This document shows positions 1 through 5,160 of a stretch of 10,647 nucleotides of DNA, piece after piece. Source of the stretch: an uncultured Eubacteriales bacterium (lineage in GTDB: Bacteria > Bacillota > Clostridia > Oscillospirales > CAG-272). The position numbers and the translations under genes were made by a program. The DNA is taken from NCBI GenBank assembly GCA_934477985.1, contig CAKSOR010000054.1, positions 1-10,647 of the forward strand, read 5' to 3'. How positions within the stretch are numbered: position 1 is the stretch's first letter; every line of letters begins with the position of its first letter. A model generated the notes under the pieces. That model saw nothing but the letters and a program-made list of their open reading frames with translations, searched no databases and had not been told where the DNA came from.

Positions 1-1
1 G

Positions 2-181
2 GATCTCAATCAGCTTAAGGTCGCGTTCGACCTCAACATCAGCCGCGAGGCGCTCTCGCACTACGAGAACGGCAAACGAAGCCCCGACATCGAGATGCTC
101 GTCCGGCTCTCGAAATATTTCGACGTATCAATTGATTACCTGATAACCGGTCATGAATTCGAGCCTCAGCTTAAAGATTAG
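2..181 (+). CDS. Xre-family transcriptional repressor, C-terminal part
   Basis: The reading frame is open from the window edge and gives 59 residues before TAG at 179-181. It carries the second half of an Xre/Cro-type helix-turn-helix. ISREALSHYENGKRSP is the recognition helix with the usual S-x-YE-x-G signature, followed by DIEMLVRLSKYFDVSIDYLITG, the standard helix 4-5 that ends in the 'DYLI/L-G' motif. The tail after the domain is very short, so the whole protein is probably a stand-alone DNA-binding domain of about 65-75 residues like SinR or phage Cro-type repressors. The N-terminus lies outside the window. Its stop is 2 bp from the -35 box of the GH127 promoter. It could regulate that gene, but no operator dyad is visible. 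The family call is firm; the target is unknown. Confidence 0.9.
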   Translation, partial: DLNQLKVAFDLNISREALSHYENGKRSPDIEMLVRLSKYFDVSIDYLITGHEFEPQLKD

Positions 182-183
182 TC

Positions 184-212
184 TTGACAAATTCCGCGTA
201 ACATGCTATAAT
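184..212 (+). promoter_or_regulatory. Sigma-A promoter for the GH127 gene
   Basis: TTGACA (184-189), a 17-bp spacer and TATAAT (207-212) match the consensus exactly. A TG at 204-205 also makes it an extended -10. The transcript should start near 219, giving a leader of about 25 nt with the ribosome site AAAGGA at 232-237. Confidence 0.9.
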
Positions 213-244
213 AAATCAAACCCAATCACCGAAAGGAAACCACA

Positions 245-2209
245 ATGAACAAGGCAATCTATTCCCTCTACCCACAGGACTCGGTCAACTTCAAGCGCAC
301 CGCGACCGACTCCCTCTTCTCCGACCCCAATGTCAGCATCCCGGACGCCGGCAATTTCGGGTCGGCGATAAACTACATAACCGAAAATCAGCTCCTGCGC
401 CCTGATCTCTGGGCACGCTTTGTCGATCAGTTCAGACTTCGCGCCGATGGCACGAACAACGGCTGGCGCGGCGAATACTGGGGCAAGATGATGCGCGGCG
501 CGGCGTTCGTCTACTCCCTCACCAAGAACCCCGAGCTCTACAAGGTCATGGAGGACACGATAAAGGACATGCTCACCGCTGAGGATGAGCTTGGCCGCAT
601 CTCCTCCTACACCGTCGAAACCGAGTTCCGCGGCTGGGATCTCTGGAGCAGGAAATACGTCCTCCTCGGCATGCAGTACTTCGCCGAGGTCTGCCCCGAC
701 AAGGAGCTCATCGAACAGATGAAGGCCTCTATGATGCGTCAGGCTGACTATCTCATCTCGAAGCTCGGTCGTGAGGACGGCAAGCTCCGCATAACCTACG
801 CCTCGAACTGCTGGCGCGGACTCAACTCCTCGTCGATACTCGAGCCGATCGTGCGTCTCTATGACCTCACCGGCGAGCAGAAATACTTCGATTTCGCCTC
901 CTACATTGTCAGCGAGGGCGGAACTCAGATCACCGATATATTTGAGCTCGCTTACAAGGACACCACCGACCCCTACCAGTATCCGGTCACCAAGGCTTAC
1001 GAGATGATGTCCTGCTTTGAGGGACTGCTCGAGTACTATCGCGCTACAGGCATAGAGAAATACAAGCAGACGGTCATCCGATTCGCGCGACGCGTCCGCC
1101 TGAGCGATATCACGATAATCGGAAGCGCCGGCTGCACGCATGAGCTCTTCGACCACTCGGCGGCTCGCCAGACCGAATACTATCCGGGCATAATGCAGGA
1201 GACCTGCGTCACAGTCACCTGGATGAAATTCTGCTGGCAGCTCCTGTCACTAACCGGCGACCCGGCATACGCCGACAGCTTCGAGGAAGCGCTCTACAAC
1301 GCTTACCTCGGCTCGGTCAACACGCAGAACATCACCTGCGTCGAAACGATAAGAAAGTACTCGCCTGAGGCGATTCCGGAGGCTCTGCCGTTCGACAGCT
1401 ACTCGCCGCTCCTTATGGGAACGCGCGGACGCGGTATCGGCGGCTTCCAGGTCATGCCCGACAAGCACCATTACGGCTGCTGTGCCTGCATCGGCGCGGC
1501 TGGCATCGGACTCATCTCGAAGGTCGCCGGAATGATCTCTGAAAAAGGCGTAGCGATAAACCTCTACGGCGACGCCGCGCTCGACCTCAGAACGCCTGAG
1601 AACAGTCCCGTGAGATTCACGGTCTCGGGCGGATACCCGGTGAAGGACACCGTCACGATAAAGCTCGGACTCGAAGCGCCTGAGAGCTTTGAGGTCGCGC
1701 TCAGAATCCCTGAGTGGAGCAATCGCGCGGTCATCACGGTGAATGGCGAAAAGCTCGATACCAAGCCTGGCTATACAGGCGTAACGCGCGAATGGAAGGA
1801 CGGCGACGAGATCGTCATAGTCTTTGATATGCGCGCGAGGGTCATCCACGCGCCGGGCTGCGGACATGATATACTCATGACGGCGAAGGTCTGGAATCTC
1901 GATATATCTTACCCGACCGTCTTCGACGAGACGCCCGAGGCGAAGTTCCATATCGCGCTGAAGCGCGGCCCCGTGGTTTTGGCGCGCGACGCCAGACTAG
2001 GCGAGGACGTCGATAAGGCGGTCGATATAAAGTATGACATCGACGGCGTTGTCGAGGTCGAGCCGACCGAAAACACTGGATTCGAGTGCATGATGGCGTA
2101 CAGAGTACCCGAAGTGCACGGCGGATATTTCACGGTAGTTGATTACTCATCGGCCGGAAAGACATGGGACGAGAGCTCGAAGATGGGCTGCTGGTTCCCC
2201 ACGAGATAA
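245..2209 (+). CDS. GH127-family glycoside hydrolase (beta-L-arabinofuranosidase type, DUF1680)
   Basis: A 654-residue protein with no signal peptide, so it should act in the cytoplasm on imported oligosaccharides. The family is recognised by an (alpha/alpha)6-barrel-like region (GWDLWSRKYVLLGMQYFAE, about residues 130-148), the stretch MQETCVTVTWMKF with E319-x-C321 followed by SFEEALYNAYLG, and the cysteine pair C412-C413 in HYGCCACIG. In the characterised enzyme HypBA1 (GH127) the equivalent Glu, Cys, Cys and Cys hold a zinc ion and the first cysteine of the pair is the nucleophile. C412 is therefore the likely nucleophile and E300 (in HELF) the likely acid/base; these assignments come from motif alignment by eye. 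Length is normal for the family, and a beta-sandwich C-terminus follows from about residue 440. AAAGGA sits 7 nt before the ATG. Substrate is probably an arabinofuranoside, but related families (GH146 and others) cannot be excluded. Confidence 0.87.
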   Translation: MNKAIYSLYPQDSVNFKRTATDSLFSDPNVSIPDAGNFGSAINYITENQLLRPDLWARFVDQFRLRADGTNNGWRGEYWGKMMRGAAFVYSLTKNPELYKVMEDTIKDMLTAEDELGRISSYTVETEFRGWDLWSRKYVLLGMQYFAEVCPDKELIEQMKASMMRQADYLISKLGREDGKLRITYASNCWRGLNSSSILEPIVRLYDLTGEQKYFDFASYIVSEGGTQITDIFELAYKDTTDPYQYPVTKAYEMMSCFEGLLEYYRATGIEKYKQTVIRFARRVRLSDITIIGSAGCTHELFDHSAARQTEYYPGIMQETCVTVTWMKFCWQLLSLTGDPAYADSFEEALYNAYLGSVNTQNITCVETIRKYSPEAIPEALPFDSYSPLLMGTRGRGIGGFQVMPDKHHYGCCACIGAAGIGLISKVAGMISEKGVAINLYGDAALDLRTPENSPVRFTVSGGYPVKDTVTIKLGLEAPESFEVALRIPEWSNRAVITVNGEKLDTKPGYTGVTREWKDGDEIVIVFDMRARVIHAPGCGHDILMTAKVWNLDISYPTVFDETPEAKFHIALKRGPVVLARDARLGEDVDKAVDIKYDIDGVVEVEPTENTGFECMMAYRVPEVHGGYFTVVDYSSAGKTWDESSKMGCWFPTR

Positions 2210-2242
2210 AAATTCGCTCCCCGAAAGGGGAGCAAATTTTTT
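2209..2242 (+). terminator. Intrinsic terminator of the GH127 gene
   Basis: GCTCCCC (2216-2222), loop GAAA and GGGGAGC (2227-2233) form a perfect 7-bp stem with a stable tetraloop. An A-rich run precedes it and AAATTTTTT follows. It begins directly at the stop codon. Confidence 0.93.
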
Positions 2243-2282
2243 ATTATTCAATATTCATTAATCACTATTCATTATTCATTAA
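2240..2282. repeat. AT-rich stretch of ATTCATT-like short repeats
   Basis: At least four imperfect copies of ATTCATTA or ATTATTCA lie between the terminator and the first cassette promoter. The composition contrasts sharply with the GC-rich genes on both sides. No open frame or stem is visible. It may mark a junction where the cassette array was inserted, which is inference only. Confidence 0.55.
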
Positions 2283-2301
2283 AGGTGATTGAAAACCGCT
2301 A

Positions 2302-2330
2302 TTGACATTCCGGTAAGAATATGCTATAAT
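2302..2330 (+). promoter_or_regulatory. Forward promoter of cassette unit 1
   Basis: TTGACA (2302-2307), 17 bp, TATAAT (2325-2330), with TG at 2322-2323 for an extended -10. Transcription should start near 2337, so the RNA would begin with GCGGCAAGCG. Confidence 0.9.
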
Positions 2331-2332
2331 AA

Positions 2333-2402
2333 ACATGCGGCAAGCGTCAAAGCAGCCGTCGTCTGCCCGACGCATGTCGTAATCCCGGGGCAAGACGAGA
2401 AA
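2333..2402 (+). promoter_or_regulatory. Structured leader of cassette unit 1, with two alternative folds
   Basis: One fold pairs GCGTC (2344-2348) with GACGC (2369-2373), with GCAG (2352-2355) pairing CTGC (2363-2366) inside. A second fold pairs TCGTCTGCCC (2359-2368) with GGGCAAGACGA (2388-2398), leaving one bulged A. Both use 2363-2366 and so exclude each other. The second fold places its 3' arm just before the conserved ATG (2402). ACATGCG (2333-2339) and CGCATGT (2371-2377) are also perfect inverted repeats, but the left arm spans the expected start site and may not be fully transcribed. The leader is far better conserved between the two units than the ORF that follows. Confidence 0.6.
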
Positions 2403-2412
2403 TGAGATCAAA

Positions 2413-2547
2413 ATGGAAGATAACATGACAAGCAAGGAATTCGATCTGCTTATCACAATGATCCTTGAGATGCTCAAGGAAGGCAAGACAGAAAAAGTTA
2501 TCGAACTTTTGGAGAAGGCAATAAAAAAGGATTCCGATAATGGCTGA
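2413..2547 (+). CDS. Small helical protein of cassette unit 1 (44 aa), function unknown
   Basis: I do not recognise this family. The ORF encodes 44 residues in which hydrophobic and charged residues alternate as in amphipathic helices: FDLLITMILEMLKEG, a short turn, then KTEKVIELLEKAIKK. There is no signal peptide or membrane segment. The ATG at 2413 has only a weak Shine-Dalgarno. The in-frame ATG at 2425 has GGAAG five bases upstream and could be the true start, giving 40 residues. The conserved ATG at 2402 opens an out-of-frame 8-codon peptide whose TGA overlaps the 2425 ATG (ATGA), which could couple translation. The last codons (2526-2547) lie inside the terminator hairpin of the antisense RNA. 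Similarity with the distal ORF of unit 2 (ILEMLKEGK versus ILAILKDCK) supports it being coding. Confidence 0.55.
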   Translation: MEDNMTSKEFDLLITMILEMLKEGKTEKVIELLEKAIKKDSDNG

Positions 2548-2600
2548 TTCCGGAATCCTTTAAGCCCTAACGATAGGGCGGACTTGCCGCCGCTCTATCC
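2522..2600 (-). ncRNA. Predicted antisense RNA of cassette unit 1 (about 79 nt)
   Basis: A perfect minus-strand promoter (2607-2635) should start an RNA near 2600. Its 5' end folds into a hairpin, GATAG plus GGCGG (2572-2581 on the plus strand) pairing with CCGCC (2587-2591) and CTATC (2595-2599), with GCT bulged. It ends at a perfect 11-bp terminator stem (2526-2536 with 2551-2561), followed on the minus strand by TTTTTT (2528-2523). The RNA is fully complementary to the 3' part of the forward transcript, including the last codons of the small ORF. An alternative stem GCCCTA/TAGGGC (2564-2579) competes with the first hairpin. No ORF is apparent in it. Confidence 0.7.
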
Positions 2601-2606
2601 GTTCCT

Positions 2607-2635
2607 ATTATAACATGTTTTGCCCCGGATGTCAA
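2607..2635 (-). promoter_or_regulatory. Minus-strand promoter inside cassette unit 1
   Basis: Read on the minus strand, TTGACA (2635-2630), 17 bp and TATAAT (2612-2607) are exact consensus boxes, with TG one base before the -10. It faces back toward the small ORF. Confidence 0.87.
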
Positions 2636-2660
2636 GACAAAAGCAATAAATTCCGGCAAG

Positions 2661-2696
2661 AAAATTATCCGTCCCATGTACGCAGGGCGGATTTTT
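2661..2696 (+). terminator. Forward terminator of cassette unit 1
   Basis: ATCCGTCCC (2667-2675) pairs with GGGCGGAT (2685-2692), with one bulged T, and is followed by TTTTT. It lies beyond the minus-strand promoter, so the forward transcript runs across the whole antisense gene before ending. Confidence 0.8.
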
Positions 2697-2705
2697 CATT
2701 TGCTA

Positions 2706-2734
2706 TTGACTTTCCAGAATAAATATGCTATAAT
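2706..2734 (+). promoter_or_regulatory. Forward promoter of cassette unit 2
   Basis: TTGACT (2706-2711), 17 bp, TATAAT (2729-2734), with the extended TG at 2726-2727. It begins about 10 bp after the unit 1 terminator, so the two units are head to tail. Confidence 0.87.
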
Positions 2735-2736
2735 AG

Positions 2737-2805
2737 ACATGCGGCACGCGTCAGCGCAGCCGTCGTCTGCCCGACGCATGTCGTAATCCCGGGGCAAGAC
2801 GAGAA
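2737..2805 (+). promoter_or_regulatory. Structured leader of cassette unit 2
   Basis: A near-identical copy of the unit 1 leader. The substitutions (A to G near 2736, A to C at 2747, AA to GC near 2754-2755) fall outside the arms of both alternative stems, so GCGTC/GACGC (2748-2752 with 2773-2777) and TCGTCTGCCC/GGGCAAGACGA (2763-2772 with 2792-2802) are intact. Confidence 0.6.
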
Positions 2806-2941
2806 ATGAACGGTATGAACTCTTGTGAGATAATTGTAAGGCTCGCAAAGGAAAGCTCGGACATTAGAAATCCTCGCGATATTGAAGGACTGCAAGGATC
2901 TCGAAGAAGCCGAGCAGAAAATTAAAGCCTTACTCAAATAA
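2806..2941 (+). pseudogene. Frameshifted small ORF of cassette unit 2
   Basis: From the conserved ATG (2806) the frame gives 39 residues and stops at 2923-2925, with an unconvincing end (GLQGSRRSRAEN). In the +1 frame an open stretch (2840-2941) reads LEILAILKDCKDLEEAEQ then KIKALLK and stops at TAA 2939-2941. This matches the helix pattern of the unit 1 protein. Joining the two frames gives 136 nt, one more than the 135-nt unit 1 ORF, so a single extra base is the simplest explanation. As in unit 1, the final codons fall in the left arm of the antisense terminator. It may be a true pseudogene, a sequencing error, or a frameshift-decoded ORF. The copy without an intact protein still keeps its leader, promoters and antisense RNA. 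Confidence 0.55.
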
Positions 2942-2995
2942 GTAAGGCTTTAACCAACCTCAAATAGCAGCAGGCGGAACTTGCCGCCGCTTGCT
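2918..2995 (-). ncRNA. Predicted antisense RNA of cassette unit 2 (about 78 nt)
   Basis: A minus-strand promoter (3002-3030) predicts a start near 2995. The 5' hairpin pairs CAGCA plus GGCGG (2968-2977) with CCGCC (2984-2988) and TGCTG (2992-2996), with the same GCT bulge as unit 1. The outer five pairs differ from unit 1 but remain complementary. The 3' end is a perfect 13-bp stem (2922-2934 with 2941-2953, loop of 6), followed on the minus strand by TTTT. Length, order of hairpins and promoter spacing match the unit 1 RNA although the terminator stems share no sequence. Confidence 0.7.
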
Positions 2996-3001
2996 GTCTA
3001 T

Positions 3002-3030
3002 ATTATATCACGTTTTGTTCCTTGTGTCAA
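3002..3030 (-). promoter_or_regulatory. Minus-strand promoter inside cassette unit 2
   Basis: On the minus strand, TTGACA (3030-3025), 17 bp and TATAAT (3007-3002), with the extended TG. It has the same offset (395 bp) from its unit 1 counterpart for both boxes. Confidence 0.87.
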
Positions 3031-3056
3031 TACCCTGACGCAAAAAAACGGCAAGA

Positions 3057-3091
3057 AAATTATCCGTCCCATGTACGCGGGGCGGATTTTT
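3057..3091 (+). terminator. Forward terminator of cassette unit 2
   Basis: ATCCGTCCC (3062-3070) pairs with GGGCGGAT (3080-3087), with TTTTT after it. It is nearly identical to the unit 1 terminator. Confidence 0.8.
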
Positions 3092-3106
3092 CAATTTTTT
3101 TCACTC

Positions 3107-3135
3107 TTGACATTTTAATCCGCGTATGCTATAAT
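3107..3135 (+). promoter_or_regulatory. Promoter of the GH129-like gene
   Basis: TTGACA (3107-3112), 17 bp, TATAAT (3130-3135), with TG at 3127-3128. The transcript should start near 3142, which rules out any start codon upstream of this point for the gene that follows. Confidence 0.92.
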
Positions 3136-3144
3136 ATCCCTGCG

Positions 3145-3189
3145 GCGGACCGTCGGCATATTTCCATAATTATCCGGTCCGCAAGGAGA
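3145..3189 (+). promoter_or_regulatory. 5' UTR hairpin abutting the ribosome site
   Basis: GCGGACC (3145-3151) and GGTCCGC (3176-3182) are perfectly complementary with a 24-nt AT-rich loop. The stem ends immediately before the Shine-Dalgarno AAGGAG (3183-3188), which it would leave exposed. It may protect the 5' end of the mRNA or present the ribosome site. Confidence 0.6.
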
Positions 3190-3195
3190 CATACG

Positions 3196-4821
3196 ATGAA
3201 CATAAAAATCCAGGGATTCAGCACCCTTTCCGTTCCCGACCGACCGCACAGAATCAGCGAACACGAAAACGAACTCCGCGTTTGCCTGACCGGCGCGCCT
3301 GACGAGCCGATGACGCCATTCACCTTCCCAGGCGGACTCGATCTCCGTCCCGACGACATACTTCTGATTCCCCACTTCGAGGGCTACAGGCTGCGCGCTG
3401 ACGACGACAGGCTCCCGCTGCCATCCGTACTCCCCGCGACCGGAACGGGTCTCTCGATGGCTTTCTGCGGCGTTCTTCGCGGCGAGGATTACCTGCTGAT
3501 AGCGATTATCTCGAACCTTGACGCGCGTCTGCGGCTCGACCGGGTCGACGGCGTCATGAAGCCCGCGGTTGAGTGGCTGCCCGAGGTGGGAAAGTTCGGC
3601 TATGATCGCGAACTGCGTTTCATCACCGGCAAGGGCGGCATAACCGAGCTCTGCAAGGCTTACCGGAAAATCGCTGGGGAAAAAGGTATCGTTTATCCCC
3701 TCTCAGAGCGCGTAAAGAAGCTCCCCGTGCTCGAAAAGCTCCTCGGGGCGGCGAATGTGTGGCTCTGGAACGACGACGCTATGGACAAGCTCTATTCGCG
3801 CGACGCAGTCTACAAAAAACCAACGCCTGAACAGGTCGACGAACGCATCCGCGTCGCGCGCGAAATGAAGGCGGCAGGCATGGAGCGCGTCCTCTGGAGC
3901 GTCTTCGACGAGAACGTCGACCGGCGCGAGCTAGAGGCGGTGAAGGAGCTCGGTTTCATCACGAGCTTCTACGACATCTACACCGATGTCATTCCGACCG
4001 AGGAGGCTGATCTCATCCCTGACACGCGCCGCGTCAGGTGTGAGACAAGGCAGTCGCTCTACCCCGACGGCATCATCCGCGACCCGGTCGGCAATATGGT
4101 CAGCGCCTGGAAGCTGATGGGCAAGGACGGTCAATTTCACGATCAGAAGCGCATCTGCGACCGCGCGGCGGTGAGCTGCCTGCGCCGCAATCTCAACGAA
4201 CAGATGAAGCCTGAACGCGCCGAGAGTCTTCTCGACGGGAGATTTCTCGACGTCCAGTGCGTCTCGGTGCACGAGTGCTATGACAAAAGGCATCCGATGA
4301 CCAGACGCGAGGCGTTCGGATACAAGCGCGAGCTGCTCGAAGAACTGCATGAGCATGGACTTTTCGCGGGAACTGAGGTCGGCTGCGAGGACGCCGCGGC
4401 GGCTTTTGACTACAACGAGGGCATGCTGTCGCCGGCTGAGATACGCGCGTATGACGCCGGTCGACGGATGACGCATATATACAGAGGAGATGAGATCGAC
4501 CCGAAGCTGACAGGTTTCATGCTGAACGAATGGTATCGCGTGCCGCTCTGGGAGCTCGTCTATCACGACTGCGTGCAGTCCTACTGGTACTGGGGCGACT
4601 CGACAAACTGCGCGCCGGAGCTGATCGGAAAGCGCGACTGGTTCTGCGAACTCTGGGGACTCCCGCCGATCTACAGCTTTAAAGTGTCCGACTGGGACAA
4701 GCTGAAAGGCGATATTATCGAGTCATACAAGCGGACAGTGCCGAAGGCGGTCAGCGTCGCCGGGAAGGCGATGGTCTCGTTCAGCGAGCGGAACGGACAG
4801 CAGCGCAGCGAGTTTGAGTGA
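3196..4821 (+). CDS. GH129-like glycoside hydrolase, apparently short at the C-terminus
   Basis: The start is ATG 3196, 7 nt after AAGGAG, giving 541 residues with no signal peptide. A beta-sandwich-like N-terminal part (about 1-165) precedes a barrel-like catalytic region. Recognisable landmarks are FLDVQCVSVHECYDKRHP (residues 350-367), GTEVGCEDAAAAFDYNEGM (392-410), VPLWELVYHDCVQSYWYWGD (449-468) and the PPIYSF segment (490-495). These resemble uncharacterised relatives of GH129 alpha-N-acetylgalactosaminidases. D352 and E394, 42 residues apart, are the best candidates for nucleophile and acid/base by analogy with NagBb (D435/E478); this is by eye, not by alignment. The protein stops at QQRSEFE, where relatives I recall continue with a further beta-rich segment, so the end may be lost. 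The next gene starts 8 bp downstream. Family confidence is moderate; substrate is unknown. Confidence 0.65.
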   Translation: MNIKIQGFSTLSVPDRPHRISEHENELRVCLTGAPDEPMTPFTFPGGLDLRPDDILLIPHFEGYRLRADDDRLPLPSVLPATGTGLSMAFCGVLRGEDYLLIAIISNLDARLRLDRVDGVMKPAVEWLPEVGKFGYDRELRFITGKGGITELCKAYRKIAGEKGIVYPLSERVKKLPVLEKLLGAANVWLWNDDAMDKLYSRDAVYKKPTPEQVDERIRVAREMKAAGMERVLWSVFDENVDRRELEAVKELGFITSFYDIYTDVIPTEEADLIPDTRRVRCETRQSLYPDGIIRDPVGNMVSAWKLMGKDGQFHDQKRICDRAAVSCLRRNLNEQMKPERAESLLDGRFLDVQCVSVHECYDKRHPMTRREAFGYKRELLEELHEHGLFAGTEVGCEDAAAAFDYNEGMLSPAEIRAYDAGRRMTHIYRGDEIDPKLTGFMLNEWYRVPLWELVYHDCVQSYWYWGDSTNCAPELIGKRDWFCELWGLPPIYSFKVSDWDKLKGDIIESYKRTVPKAVSVAGKAMVSFSERNGQQRSEFE

Positions 4822-4829
4822 GAAATTTT

Positions 4830-5072
4830 ATGGACAACTACTACTGCCGCATCCGCGATCTGCGCGAGGACAGCGACCTGACCCAACAGCAGGTCTCCGA
4901 GCGCCTCGGAATGAAGCAGTCGCAATACAGCCGCTATGAACGCGGGCATCGCGACATTCCCACCGACATACTCATAAAGCTGGCTTTTCTCTACGGAACT
5001 TCGACCGACTATCTGCTCGGCGTCACCGACGAGAGAAAGCCATACGCCCGCATTACCAACCGCGGCTTGTGA
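4830..5072 (+). CDS. Xre-family repressor (80 aa)
   Basis: The protein is almost entirely one Xre helix-turn-helix. RIRDLREDSDLTQQQVSERLG carries helices 1-2, MKQSQYSRYERGHRDIP the recognition helix with YE-x-G, and DILIKLAFLYGTSTDYLLG the closing helices, followed by a 14-residue tail. The ATG at 4830 is preferred because the domain starts directly after it. A GTG at 4818 overlapping the upstream stop would add four residues (MRNF). No strong Shine-Dalgarno is present, so translation may depend on coupling with the hydrolase 8 bp upstream. The shared transcript suggests it responds to the same conditions as the hydrolase or represses that promoter. No operator was identified. Confidence 0.9.
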   Translation: MDNYYCRIRDLREDSDLTQQQVSERLGMKQSQYSRYERGHRDIPTDILIKLAFLYGTSTDYLLGVTDERKPYARITNRGL

Positions 5073-5103
5073 ACGTGACGCTGTACGACAAAATTCCGAC
5101 AGA

Positions 5104-5144
5104 AAAAATATCCGCGCCATCTTCGGGGCGGATATTTTTGTTTT
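5104..5144 (+). terminator. Intrinsic terminator after the Xre gene
   Basis: AAAAATATCCGC (5104-5115) pairs perfectly with GCGGATATTTTT (5128-5139) over 12 bp, with a short GC loop region and more T residues after. It is of the same design as the cassette terminators. Confidence 0.93.
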
Positions 5145-5160
5145 TCGGCACAGCTTCCGC

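Larger units (their letters stand above)
2302..3092 (+). repeat. Two tandem copies of a dual-promoter microprotein cassette
   Basis: Unit 1 (2302-2697) and unit 2 (2706-3092) repeat with an offset of 404 bp in the leader (for example the ATG at 2402 and 2806) and 395 bp in the distal half (for example the reverse -10 box at 2607 and 3002). From the -10 box to the conserved ATG the copies differ at only about four positions, and the last roughly 45 bp (terminator) are also nearly identical. The middle, which holds the small ORF and the antisense terminator, has diverged strongly in sequence while keeping its layout. Order in each unit: forward promoter, leader, small ORF, antisense RNA gene with its own inward promoter, forward terminator. 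No terminal inverted repeats or target duplications are seen. Confidence 0.85.

Noticed and set aside
206..1951. Long minus-strand open frames beneath the GH127 gene
   Set aside because: They mirror a strongly supported GC-rich coding gene, have no promoter or ribosome site, and match no family by eye.
2240..2282. Short ATTCATT repeats as a CRISPR array or iteron origin
   Set aside because: Units are about 7-8 bp, imperfect and contiguous, without spacers or replication genes nearby.
2265..2486. Minus-strand 73-codon frame with a hydrophobic start, considered as a type I toxin
   Set aside because: It runs through the forward promoter and leader, its counterpart in unit 2 is in a different frame and not hydrophobic, and the minus-strand RNA is predicted to end at 2522 near its start codon.
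2302..3092. Reading the tandem units as MITEs or an insertion sequence
   Set aside because: No terminal inverted repeats, target-site duplications or transposase remnant; the repeat is direct, with functional-looking promoters and terminators.
3022..3195. Upstream extension of the GH129-like gene by 58 residues
   Set aside because: It would cover the unit 2 terminator and the promoter at 3107-3135; the ATG at 3196 has a well-spaced AAGGAG.
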